From Microvirga makkahensis (GTDB lineage: Bacteria; Pseudomonadota; Alphaproteobacteria; Rhizobiales; Beijerinckiaceae), in contig NZ_WURB01000040.1 in NCBI RefSeq assembly GCF_009830105.1, forward strand, positions 1-32,411: a stretch of DNA of 32,411 nucleotides, in the 5' to 3' direction. The notes beneath the pieces are model-generated. The model saw only the letters and a program-made list of their open reading frames with translations, had not been told where the DNA came from and made no database searches. This document shows, in pieces, positions 23,373-32,147 of this stretch (position 1 is its first letter; the number at the start of each line of letters is the position of its first letter). Made by a program: the position numbers and the translations under genes.

Positions 23373-25117
23373 ATGGTGTTTCATGACGTGCCCACTGACG
23401 ATCTCAATCGGGCAGCACTCCGAAAAGGGCTCAAAGAGGCCAATCAGGACTTCCACGGCGCCCTGATCCCGACTGGGCCGGCCCTCGCCCTCAAGGGCAT
23501 AGCCATCGCGATCGCGGACGGGGGCAGCACGAGTTCCGTAAGCCGCATCGCCGCGGAAGCGGCAGTCAAGAGCTTTTTTGACAGACTACTACTGCACCTC
23601 GGATGCTTGTGTCGTCAGAACGGCAGCGCAGCGGGTTATCAGCGCGACCAACTCATGGCTTCATGCGGAGGCGCGACGCGGCCGATACGCTAGTGACATG
23701 GACAGAGGCTATGTCTGCACTTTCACGGCGATGGTCTTGAAATCTTGCCTCGCGCACATCTTTCAGATCGGAGATTGTCGCTTGAGCCGACTGGCGGGAC
23801 GCGTTCTGGAGCCGCTTGCTGACGATCACCGCATCAACATATCTCCTTCAAAAGAGCTATCTCTCCAGAGCTCTAGGCGCAAGACCGAGTGTCGAAATCA
23901 ATTATCGAGCGGTTCCGCTGCGGGTGGGTGATCTCTTTATTTTCTCAGCGACGGTGTGCATGAGCACGTTAGTGGCACCATGGTTGCAAGCGCCGTCAAA
24001 GCACATGCAGGCGACCTTGACCGCGCTGCGCGCATGATCGTGGAAGAGGCGCTGCGGGCATGTAGCCGCGATAATTTGACGGTTCAGATCGTGCGGATCG
24101 ATGCAGTGCCGGATGGAGAGGCAGGCGATATCATGGCCGAAGCCGCCGATGTCGCGCCGCCACCGGTCCCCCAAGCAGGCAGCTTGCTGGACAGCTACAG
24201 GATTTTGCGTGAACTCCACTCCAGCAGCCGCAGTCACGTCTATCTGGCCCGGACACGTTGACCGATACACGTGTGGCTCTCAAGGTGCCATCAATCGATC
24301 TGCGACATGGTTCCGACCATCTGAGGGGCTTCATGATTGGGGAGTGGATCGCAAGGCGTCTGAACAGCCCCCATGTACTCAAAGCTCTGCTCCAGTCTCG
24401 TAAGCGGAGTCATCTCTATGTCGTGACGGAGTACATCGAGGGCCAAACTCTGGCCCAGTGGATGATCGCCCATCCTTGCCCGGAACTGGAGATTGTTCAT
24501 GGAATCGCTGAGCAGATCGCAAAGGGCCTGCGTGCATTTCACCGCCTTGGGATAGTGCATCAGGATGTGCGACCGCACAATATCATGATCGACAAAACCG
24601 GTACGGTGAAAATCATCGACTTCGGGTCCACGCGCGTTGCCGGGGTCGTTGAGTCCGCGCCGCAGGCGGATCGTGACGATATCCTCGGCACAGCGCAGTA
24701 CGCGGCTCCAGAGTATTTCGTCGACAGAGAAGGACTTGGCGCTCCGATCTGTTCTCGCTTGGTGTGGCTGTCTACCAAATGCTTACGGGGCAGCTTCCTC
24801 ATGGCGCCGAGGTTCCAAGGACGCGCAGCCGATCACAGCAGAGCTGGCTGCATTACGTTCCGGCGTCAGAGATCAACCCACTGGTGCCAGACGAGATGGA
24901 TCAGGGGTTGCGCAAAGCCGTGCATCCGAATCCTATAAAGCGATACGATGCACTTTCGGAATTCACATTTGATCTGCGATAGCCCAATCCGACTTTCCTG
25001 AGGACGGATCGCGCGCCGTTGGCGCAACGTAACCCTATCGTGTTCTGGAAATGTATCTCGAGCATTCTTGCGCTGGCTGTTACCCTTCTGCTGTGGCGAC
25101 TGACTATTCGCGGATGA
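23373..25117 (+). pseudogene. Bifunctional PP2C phosphatase / serine-threonine kinase, heavily frameshifted
   Basis: Six reading-frame pieces line up in order as one PP2C-kinase fusion. The phosphatase part gives GIAIAIADG, then TDYYCTSDACVV, RGYVCTFTAMVLKS, HIFQIGDCRLSRLAG and EINYRAVPLRVGDLF, ending with ARMIVEEAL and DNLTVQIVRID. The kinase part has HVYLARTR, VALKVPSIDLR, the catalytic loop HQDVRPHNIMID, IDFGSTRVAG, an APE-type AAPEYF, and YQMLTGQLPHGAEV. A last hydrophobic segment, WKCISSILALAVTLLLW, ends at 25117. Frame breaks lie near 23577 (a T6 run), 23850, 23950, 24258 and 24750. Proteins of this layout are often found beside nitrate and nitrite assimilation genes in Rhizobiales, which fits the nirBD relics. 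The gene is dead. Confidence 0.82.
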
Positions 25118-25637
25118 GATGAGGCTCCGTCACGAGGTATTCTGCGGATGATTGAAGTCAGCTTCTGGCACGTTCCGGAATTCTATCAGGCGACCAGAGT
25201 TGTGCGGTCAGCGGACCTCCCCCGGGGCTCGTTTTACCTTACAGATGCGACTGTTATCGAATGGCGGCACTAGCAGGCCCGAATTTATTTTCGCGTCGGC
25301 TTCGGAGCGTTTCAGAACGCATTATATGCCCTTGCGTGTAGGAGGCTGAACAGTGCGGAGCGAATGAACAGGATACCGGACAGAAGGCATTGGAGTGGCT
25401 CAAGCATGACTTGCATGATGTTGAGCATCGTCCTTACGATGAGGCTTTGACCGAACTAGTTGGTGTGAATGATCTTGCGCTCTCGTTCAGTGAGGACCGG
25501 CGGTTCGCCGCGCTCGTGAGAGGCTTGCCTGAGCTTTTTCCGGATCGGGATGGACCTTCGGATCATTGGCCGCCGACCTCAGCTTTGTCTCATCAATGCC
25601 CAAGACGGTTATTCGGGGACATACCTCTGCAGCCTGG
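25118..25637. other. Unassigned stretch between the kinase relic and the helicase
   Basis: No gene is recognised with confidence. A 41-codon frame from ATG 25148 (MIEVSFWHVPEFYQATRVVR and so on) ends at TAG 25271. A longer frame from 25390 starts MEWLKHDLHDVEHRPYDEAL but then overlaps the helicase gene on the other strand. Neither has a good ribosome site. They may be scraps of older genes. Confidence 0.4.
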
Positions 25638-27734
25638 CTATCGCCACATGCCGCGCATCTTCGCGCCCACATCAACGCGAACGCCTATTGTCGTGGTAGA
25701 TGAACTTGCCGGGTCCGGCACAGCCAGGGGCCATGACACCCGCTCGAACAGCTTCAGGAGGCTACTCGGAATGAAGCGAGTGCGGGCGGCATAGACATGG
25801 CGACCACCTGTCGCGGATTGCTGGTGCGTGAAGAACCGCTGCGGCACGATGAGATGCAGGTGATCCTTGGCCCGCGTCATCGCAACGTACAGCAGCCGGC
25901 GCTCCTCCTCGATCTCCGCCGTGGTCCCAGTACCCAGATCGGAGGGGATGCAGCCATCGACCACGTTCAGGACGAACACCGACTTCCACTCCTGGCCCTT
26001 GGCGGAATGGATCGTCGACAGGATCAGGTAGTCCTCGTCACGCAGAGGCACACCGGCCTGATCGCTCGTGGCATCCGGCGGATCGAGCGTGAGCTCCGTG
26101 AGGAAACGCTCGCGGGAGGGATAGCTGGCCGCAATCTGCTCCAGCTGGACCAAGTCGGCTTTGCGTGTCGTGGCATCCTCATGCATGCGCTCGAGATAAG
26201 GCTCGTACCAAGTCCGCGCGTACTCAAGTTCAGCCGGCCAGCCTGCCATGCCGGCGCGTAGCTGTGCAATCGCGTTGAGAAAGGCATGCCAGTCGTCGCC
26301 CGCCCGGGGCGGGGCAGGGGCTTCCATCAGAGCTTGGATCGGATCGGCGGCGTCATGCATGCGATCGAGCACCCGCTGGGCCGAGGTTGGGCCGACACCC
26401 GGCAGAAGCTGCATCAGCCGGAAGCCGGCGACCCGATCGCGCGGGTTCTGGACGAACCGCAGCAATGCGAGCAGATCCTTGACGTGAGCGGAATCGAGGA
26501 ACTTGAGGCCGCCGAACTTCACGAAGGGAATGTTGCGGCGTGTCAGTTCCACCTCCAGCGGCCCGCTGTGATGGGAGGTCCGAAACAGCACCGCCTGCTG
26601 CTTGAGGCTTATGCCGTTTTCGCGGTTCGCCAGCACCTGCTCGACCACGTAGCGGGCCTGATCGGCCTCGTCGCGCACGGCCACCAGCTGCGGCCGCTCG
26701 GCGGAAGTCCGGTCGGTCCAGAGATTCTTGGTGAAGCGTTCGGAGGCAAGCTCGATCACCGCATTGGCCGCGGCCAGGATCGGTTGGGATGAGCGGTAGT
26801 TGCGGTCTAGGGTGACGATCTCGGCCGGCGGGTTGAACTGGGTGGGAAAGTCCAGGATGTTGCGGACCGTAGCCGCCCGGAAGGAATAGATCGACTGGGC
26901 ATCGTCCCCAACCACAGTGAGGCCCTGACCGTCCGGCTTAAGGGCGAGCAGGATCGAGGATTGGAGCCGGTTGGTGTCCTGATACTCGTCGACGAGAATA
27001 TGGTCAAAGCGCCCGCTAAGCTCGGCTGCGATCGAGGGCTCGGCCACCATCTGAGCCCAGTAAAGGAGGAGGTCATCGTAGTCGAGGACGTTCTGGTGCT
27101 GCTTGGCCTCGACATAGGCCGCAAACAACTGGCGCAGTTCGGCAGCCCAGCCCGCGCACCACGGGTAGGAGGTCCGCAGCACTTCATCGAGAGCCATCTC
27201 GGCATTCACACAACGGGAATAGATCGACAGACAGGTGCTCTTCGCAGGGAATCGGCTCTCGGTCGTGGAGAAGCCGAGCTCGTGCCGGACGAGGTTCAGC
27301 AGGTCGGCCGAATCCTCGCGGTCGTGGATGGAGAACGCTGGATCCAGCCCGATCGCGGGCGCGTAGTCGCGCAGGAGCCGGGCGCCGATGCTGTGGAACG
27401 TGCCGGACCAGGTGAGGGCATCGGTCATCACGCCCGCGTTCTGACCCAGGACCTGTCCTGCGATCCTCTCGACTCGGCGCGCCATCTCGGCCGCGGCCCG
27501 GCGGGAGAAGGTCAGGAGGAGGATGCGGCGTGGATCGGCCCCGTTGACGATTAGATGGGCGACGCGATGCGCAAGCGTGTTGGTCTTGCCCGATCCCGCC
27601 CCGGCGATGACCAGCAGCGGTGCGGCCGAAGTTGAGCCGCTGGCCAGGACGCCGTGCTCGACCGCCTGACGCTGCCGCGGGTTAAGTTGGTCAAGGTAGG
27701 CAGGGTTCGCAGGCACGGTCGAATCATTCCTCAT
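25638..27734 (-). CDS. ATP-dependent DNA helicase, UvrD/PcrA/Rep-like (superfamily 1)
   Basis: This 698-residue helicase has all SF1A motifs: Q-motif NPRQRQAVEH, Walker A GAGSGKT (45-51), DEYQDTN (motif II), DDAQSIYSFRAA (III), DRNYRSSQPIL (IV), STIHSAKGQEW (V) and LLYVAMTRAKDHL (VI). It should unwind DNA 3' to 5' in repair or replication-restart. It is slightly shorter than UvrD and lacks the usual C-terminal extension. The start at 27734 fits the motif spacing, although the ribosome site is weak. It is divergent from recA, sharing a 152-base promoter region with an SOS box, so SOS control is plausible. A housekeeping uvrD probably exists elsewhere. Confidence 0.9.
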   Translation of the reverse strand: MRNDSTVPANPAYLDQLNPRQRQAVEHGVLASGSTSAAPLLVIAGAGSGKTNTLAHRVAHLIVNGADPRRILLLTFSRRAAAEMARRVERIAGQVLGQNAGVMTDALTWSGTFHSIGARLLRDYAPAIGLDPAFSIHDREDSADLLNLVRHELGFSTTESRFPAKSTCLSIYSRCVNAEMALDEVLRTSYPWCAGWAAELRQLFAAYVEAKQHQNVLDYDDLLLYWAQMVAEPSIAAELSGRFDHILVDEYQDTNRLQSSILLALKPDGQGLTVVGDDAQSIYSFRAATVRNILDFPTQFNPPAEIVTLDRNYRSSQPILAAANAVIELASERFTKNLWTDRTSAERPQLVAVRDEADQARYVVEQVLANRENGISLKQQAVLFRTSHHSGPLEVELTRRNIPFVKFGGLKFLDSAHVKDLLALLRFVQNPRDRVAGFRLMQLLPGVGPTSAQRVLDRMHDAADPIQALMEAPAPPRAGDDWHAFLNAIAQLRAGMAGWPAELEYARTWYEPYLERMHEDATTRKADLVQLEQIAASYPSRERFLTELTLDPPDATSDQAGVPLRDEDYLILSTIHSAKGQEWKSVFVLNVVDGCIPSDLGTGTTAEIEEERRLLYVAMTRAKDHLHLIVPQRFFTHQQSATGGRHVYAARTRFIPSSLLKLFERVSWPLAVPDPASSSTTTIGVRVDVGAKMRGMWR

Positions 27735-27811
27735 GGGCCACTATTGACCCCGATTCCTGTTTTGTTCGCAACGGCCCAGCTTGTCGCTCTGAGATAAGAT
27801 CGCGACAATAT

Positions 27812-27826
27812 GTTCTATATTTGTTC
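27812..27826 (+). promoter_or_regulatory. SOS box (LexA operator, alphaproteobacterial type)
   Basis: GTTC-N7-GTTC is perfect here: GTTC at 27812-27815 and 27823-27826 with seven bases between. This direct repeat is the known LexA site of Alphaproteobacteria. It lies 60 bases before the recA start and 78 bases before the divergent helicase gene. Confidence 0.8.
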
Positions 27827-27886
27827 TATCTTTTCGTTGCGAGGAACTGTAGGGTTCGGCTCCTTCTATTGAGCACAGGATTCGGG

Positions 27887-28927
27887 ATGAGCATGGATAA
27901 GGCCAAGGCGATCGAGACCGCCGTCAGCCAGATTGAACGCGCCTTTGGCAAGGGCGCCATCATGCGCCTCGGCGGCGATCAAGTCATTGAAGTGGAGACG
28001 GTTTCCACCGGTTCGCTGGGCCTCGACATCGCGCTCGGCGTCGGCGGTCTGCCACGTGGCCGGATCATTGAGGTCTATGGACCGGAATCGTCGGGTAAGA
28101 CGACGCTCGCGCTCCAGACCATCGCCGAAGCTCAGAAAAAGGGCGGCGTCTGCGGCTTTATCGACGCCGAGCATGCTCTGGATCCGGTTTACGCCCGCAA
28201 GCTAGGTGTGAACCTGGACGATCTCCTGGTGTCTCAGCCTGACAACGGCGAGCAGGCGCTCGAGATTGCCGACACGCTTGTCCGCTCGAGCTCCGTAGAC
28301 ATTCTCGTCATCGACTCGGTTGCGGCTCTGACGCCGAAGGCCGAGATCGAAGGCGAGATGGGCGAGAGCCGCCCCGGTCTCCAGGCGCGCTTGATGAGCC
28401 AAGCCCTGCGCAAGCTCACCGGTTCGATCAGCCGCACCAATACGATGGTGATCTTCATCAATCAAATCCGCATGAAGATCGGCGTCATGTACGGAAGCCC
28501 TGAGACGACGACGGGCGGTAATGCGCTGAAGTTCTACGCCTCGGTCCGGCTCGACATCCGCCGGACCTCGACCCTGAAGGACCGCGACGAGCCGATCGGC
28601 AACCAGGTGCGGGTGAAAGTGGTCAAGAACAAAGTGGCTCCGCCTTTCAAGCAGGTCGAGTTCGACATCATGTTCGGCGAGGGCATCTCCAAGATGGGTG
28701 AGCTGATCGATCTCGGGGTCAAGGCCAACGTCGTGGAGAAGTCCGGGGCTTGGTTTTCTTATGACAGCCAGCGCCTCGGCCAGGGCCGTGAGAACGCCAA
28801 GACCTTCCTGAAGGACAATCCCGAGATTGCGGCCGAGATCGAAGGCAAGATCCGCCAAAATGCCGGTCTCCTGATTGCGGAGCTACAGGGCAACGATGAC
28901 GCGACCGCATCAGAGGATGCAGCCTAA
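27887..28927 (+). CDS. recA: Recombinase RecA
   Basis: This is the RecA strand-exchange protein and LexA co-protease (346 aa). Walker A is GPESSGKTT, followed by FIDAEHALDPVYARKLGV, Walker B ILVIDSVAAL, the DNA-binding loop L1 EGEMGESRPGLQARLMSQAL, and L2 around FINQIRMKIGVMYGSPETTT-GGNALKF. The start is ATG 27887 with AGGA at the right distance; the open frame back to 27821 overlaps the SOS box. The N-terminus is a little shorter than in many rhizobial RecAs. All key residues are present, so it should be active and SOS-induced. Whether it is the only recA or an extra copy on a plasmid or chromid cannot be told. Confidence 0.96.
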   Translation: MSMDKAKAIETAVSQIERAFGKGAIMRLGGDQVIEVETVSTGSLGLDIALGVGGLPRGRIIEVYGPESSGKTTLALQTIAEAQKKGGVCGFIDAEHALDPVYARKLGVNLDDLLVSQPDNGEQALEIADTLVRSSSVDILVIDSVAALTPKAEIEGEMGESRPGLQARLMSQALRKLTGSISRTNTMVIFINQIRMKIGVMYGSPETTTGGNALKFYASVRLDIRRTSTLKDRDEPIGNQVRVKVVKNKVAPPFKQVEFDIMFGEGISKMGELIDLGVKANVVEKSGAWFSYDSQRLGQGRENAKTFLKDNPEIAAEIEGKIRQNAGLLIAELQGNDDATASEDAA

Positions 28928-28994
28928 GGATAGCCCCTGAAGTAGAGGCCTATCCCCGCGTGTCGGACGGCTCCTCGTCCTACGGGAAAGTAAG

Positions 28995-29022
28995 AAGGCC
29001 GCCTACAACGAGGCGGCCTTTT
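28995..29022. terminator. Rho-independent terminator after recA
   Basis: AAGGCCGCCT (28995-29004) pairs perfectly with AGGCGGCCTT (29011-29020) around a 6-base loop, followed by TT and preceded by an A-rich stretch. It lies between recA and the convergent gapR gene and could serve both. Confidence 0.8.
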
Positions 29023-29048
29023 CCTAGTCTGAGGCGTCTAAGCCGCTG

Positions 29049-29321
29049 TTAAGCGGCCTCGGCGACAGGAGCGGGGCCGGCCGCATCCATCGCCCGCATG
29101 TAGACGTCAAGCAGGCTGTCGTGCTCGTCGCGCTCGTCCTGATCCTGTTTGCGCAGCTTGATGATCTCCTTGAGGATCTTCACGTCGAAACCCTCACCCT
29201 TTGCTTCGGAGAAGATTTCTTTCTTGGCTTCGTTCAGTTCCTTAATCTCGTTCTCGATCTGCTCGATGCGCTCCACGAACGAGCGGATCCGATTGCCTGG
29301 AATTCCGACGACGTCACTCAT
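29049..29321 (-). CDS. gapR: GapR-family (DUF2312) DNA-binding domain protein
   Basis: This small coiled-coil protein (90 aa) is of the GapR/DUF2312 family, which in Caulobacter binds overtwisted DNA ahead of replication and transcription forks. The pattern IRSFVERIEQIENEIKELNE, KEIFSEAKGEGFDVKILKEI and RLRKQD-like IKLRKQDQDERDEHDSLLDV matches the family, with a short alanine-rich tail. The start at 29321 has AAAGGAG upstream. It is convergent with recA across a shared terminator. Extra copies of this family are common on plasmids and phages, so it may be a secondary paralogue. Confidence 0.9.
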   Translation of the reverse strand: MSDVVGIPGNRIRSFVERIEQIENEIKELNEAKKEIFSEAKGEGFDVKILKEIIKLRKQDQDERDEHDSLLDVYMRAMDAAGPAPVAEAA

Positions 29322-29622
29322 GGCTTCTCCTTTGCCGTACGCAGGCCGGCACTATCGGGCAGGGGAGTAAGCACCCCGTTAATCCAGAGCAGCAGATGCA
29401 TAAAAAGCGATCAACGGGAATATTAGGAGCAGCGGTATCCGGAACATCACATTACGGTTCGGGCACGTGGATCTTATTCGCGGAAATTTGGAGGGTGAAT
29501 CCGCAGATCCAGTGACGAACGTTCCCGACGCATAACTACATTCGACGATGAGGCATCGGTTGGGCGAGGTGTTTATGAGGGCAGAAACGGCGGCGAACAC
29601 TCTCATGTCGCAATGAAGGACC
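29322..29622. other. Intergenic region between gapR and the exonuclease gene
   Basis: This stretch probably holds the gapR promoter and the end of the exonuclease transcript. A 75-residue minus-strand frame (29379-29606) has no ribosome site or known motif and is not called. Confidence 0.4.
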
Positions 29623-30618
29623 TTATCTCGCGGCTCGGAAACGCTCGAAGGCCGTAATCCGCCGGGTGAACGGCTCCACGTCCCTGCGGTAGATCTCCTG
29701 CCGCAGGAACTTCACCTCCGTTTCATACGCATCCTCGGCGATCTCGATGAACCAGGACTTGGGGCGACCGTCCTTGCCGTCGTTCCAGCGATAGCCTCGC
29801 TTCTTGAGATCGTCCTTCATGTCGAAGGGAGAGCCTTCCGCCCAGACCTGCAGAAGGGCCTTTCGGGCCGAGGCCAGAAGATAGGACATGGCACAGCCTG
29901 TACCACTGGGAAGGGGAGCCGCCAGCACCTCCAGAAGGGCATGGCAGTCCTCCACGGCACGATGACCCTGATGAAACCAGCCGCAGTGAGACAACAGGTA
30001 ACCGAGCTTCGAGCCTTCGAAGCCGAATTCGGACCAGGACACCTCCGCATGGGAGCAGGCCCAGGCCTTCAGAGCGAAGCCGGGAGTCAGACGCTCGCAG
30101 AAAGGGCGATCGAAGCGAGCATTGTGGGCGATCACCAGATGGGCTGACTGTATGAACGCCTCGACGGCATCAAGATTGATCGTTTGGCCCTTCACCATCT
30201 CGGGCGAGATCCCGGTCAAGCGTGTGATCTCAGGCGTGATCGGGACAGACGGCTCCCGTAAGGCATTGAGGGTGCCGACGACATCTCCGATGCGACCGTC
30301 CTCATCATACGAGAACGCCACCATGCCGAGCTCGATGACTTCGTCCCGGGTGTGATCCAGTCCTGTGGTTTCGGTGTCGACAATGACCGCGAGCTTTTCG
30401 CCCGGTACTGCCTTGCGGGACGTGACCACGGGCCGAGGCAGAAGGCGGCGCAGGATACGATACTGCCCGCTTGCCTCCAGGGCATGGGCGGCCGTCTCGA
30501 AGTCCGCAGGATCGAGCCGGAAGGCCCGAGCCTTCTTTTGAAACTCAGAGGTAGCGGGCATTTTGACCGGTGCCGATGTCTCGTTCAATCCAAGAAACAG
30601 ATCGGCCTGTCCCTGCAT
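29623..30618 (-). CDS. 3'-5' exonuclease of the DnaQ fold (DNA polymerase III epsilon-like)
   Basis: This DEDDh exonuclease (331 aa from the start chosen) carries ExoI DTETTGLDHTRDEVIELGMV, ExoII IAHNARFDRPFCER, and ExoIII HRAVEDCHALLEVL. The metal ligands D and E, then D and H-x4-D, are all present. About 90 residues precede the nuclease domain, and a C-terminal region of about 90 residues (GYRWNDGKDGRPKSWFIEIA) follows, as in stand-alone DnaQ-like proteins with an extra domain. ATG 30618 is chosen because GGGA precedes it; ATG 30696 would add 26 residues but has no ribosome site. It is divergent from an HNH-type nuclease gene. A role in repair or in processing foreign DNA is possible but not shown. 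Confidence 0.85.
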   Translation of the reverse strand: MQGQADLFLGLNETSAPVKMPATSEFQKKARAFRLDPADFETAAHALEASGQYRILRRLLPRPVVTSRKAVPGEKLAVIVDTETTGLDHTRDEVIELGMVAFSYDEDGRIGDVVGTLNALREPSVPITPEITRLTGISPEMVKGQTINLDAVEAFIQSAHLVIAHNARFDRPFCERLTPGFALKAWACSHAEVSWSEFGFEGSKLGYLLSHCGWFHQGHRAVEDCHALLEVLAAPLPSGTGCAMSYLLASARKALLQVWAEGSPFDMKDDLKKRGYRWNDGKDGRPKSWFIEIAEDAYETEVKFLRQEIYRRDVEPFTRRITAFERFRAAR

Positions 30619-30725
30619 ATGGTCCCATTCCTGCGACAATCGTGGCGCTGTAACTTTGATGAATGTCGGCAACCGTAAACCGGGATGAGTCGCCATAAGG
30701 TTAAGGACTGATCGAGATCTGCCGA

Positions 30726-31556
30726 ATGAAGGATCGACCAGTGCGGTTCACCTCGAGGGGCATTGCCGCTACAGACCAGGCAGCGATTCAAACAAGATGG
30801 CTGATCTGGATGTCGACCTGGCGAGACGAGAAGAACCAGACTGCGCGTGCCCGGCTTGAGAAGCGCCTCTCCGCGTCCTTCCCGCCCTGCGTTCTATCGC
30901 ATGCCCTACGGCAGCCGCTGATCCCCCCGACGCAGCGCAGAGCCGTGGAGTCGTATTGGCGCCATCGCCCGCTCCTCGCCGACCGTCTGGCGCGGGCCCT
31001 CGCGGCCAGGAGCGGACAGCCCGCAGAGTGGCAGTGGCGGCTCGGATCTGACAAAGCGTCCGGCCTGCCGCTGTCATTCCGCATGCCGCCCGCGCCGTAC
31101 AGAGAATCCGCCTTCATGCGTGGTCCGGGGCATTGTTGCCTCTGCGGACAGCCTGTCTTCCGGCTGGGCTGGCATCGCGATCTCTGGGGTGACGGCAAAT
31201 TCAATAAGAATGCCACTTGGCATGCCGCATGTGTCGTGGCCTGGCAGCTCTGGACCGCACCTACCGATCATCTGAGAATGCTCAAGCTGCGCCAGAACAG
31301 GAAGTGCGCCGCGACCGGACGTCGCCTGCTCAGGACCGCTGAGGTGGATCACCGCGTTCCGCTCTTTGCCGTCTGGTCCGAGCATCGCTCGCGGCCTTGG
31401 CCGGACCTGCTGGCGTTCTGGGGTGCGCCCAATCTCCAGGTGATCAACAAGGCGGCTCATCAGGAGAAGTGTGCTGAAGAGGCGGCGGAGCGATCCAGGC
31501 ACCGAAAAGTCCTGTTGCCCTCAAAAGAGAGCAGCGTGGAGGATCTCTCGTCCTAG
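30726..31556 (+). CDS. Putative HNH-type nuclease with an extra zinc-ribbon-like motif
   Basis: This 276-residue protein is not from a family I can name. Its C-terminal third reads like an HNH core: KCAATGRRL, then AEVDHRVPLFAVW, then APNLQVINKAAHQEKC, with D-H, N and H at the expected spacing. Earlier, GHCCLCGQPVF followed by WHAACVVAW could bind zinc (C-x2-C and H-x3-C). The N-terminal 100 residues are rich in Arg and Ala. ATG 30726 gives the longest frame; GTG 30741 has a better ribosome site (GAAGGAT) and may be the true start. It is divergent from the exonuclease by about 100 bases. Function beyond a probable nuclease is unknown. Confidence 0.7.
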   Translation: MKDRPVRFTSRGIAATDQAAIQTRWLIWMSTWRDEKNQTARARLEKRLSASFPPCVLSHALRQPLIPPTQRRAVESYWRHRPLLADRLARALAARSGQPAEWQWRLGSDKASGLPLSFRMPPAPYRESAFMRGPGHCCLCGQPVFRLGWHRDLWGDGKFNKNATWHAACVVAWQLWTAPTDHLRMLKLRQNRKCAATGRRLLRTAEVDHRVPLFAVWSEHRSRPWPDLLAFWGAPNLQVINKAAHQEKCAEEAAERSRHRKVLLPSKESSVEDLSS

Positions 31557-32147
31557 CGATTCGGAGTGGCCCGATACTGACATGCATGAAAGTTCGCAGA
31601 TGGCTATTCTCAGGAGCCTCCGCACTCACGCAGCAAAAAAGCAGGCGCTTGTGGCACACTGTGTCTTCCGCCTCTCCGCTAGAAGTGCTCCGCCGCTGCA
31701 AGAGCCTCTGGAACGTGCTCAATATGCATACCGTTTCCTGCGCGCCTCCTTCTATGAGGGCAGAATCAAGGGCGAGTACATTTTGGTGTTGGATAGGTAA
31801 GTCAACCAGTCGAGTGAATGTAGCGATGAAACAACATGGGACAGGTGGCGAGAGGGCGGCCCTGTAGATCGTATAAATGTAGAGCATATCCACTTAGACG
31901 TGCCTGTTCTATCCTTTCCACATGCAAACGGTCGTCACTGGAGGCAATCATCCAGTAACAGGCTACAGACATGTCTTGTGAGAGCGATCACGCTGACGCA
32001 GATGGTCATGATAACATTGAGCGGTGCTACATGGATCTTTTCGGTTCCATTTGTTCCTGCTGGCCGCGACGTCCCGAACAACCCGGATCCATCAGGATCT
32101 TCCATCCAACACTACAGGCAGGTTAATAATCATCTGGGACGAACAGC
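31557..32147. other. Stretch without a recognised gene
   Basis: Several short frames exist on both strands (for example around 31586-31867), but they lack ribosome sites and known motifs and have mixed codon use. Base composition is more A/T-rich than in the genes to the left. Nothing further can be supported. Confidence 0.45.

Noticed and set aside
25390..25794. 134-residue plus-strand frame
   Set aside because: Its second half overlaps the well-supported helicase gene, and the first half matches no family I know.
27821..27886. Upstream extension of recA
   Set aside because: It overlaps the SOS box and adds residues not found in RecA. ATG 27887 has a ribosome site.
29379..29606. 75-residue minus-strand frame
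   Set aside because: It has no ribosome site, no known motif and poor codon character, although its C-terminal end is hydrophobic.
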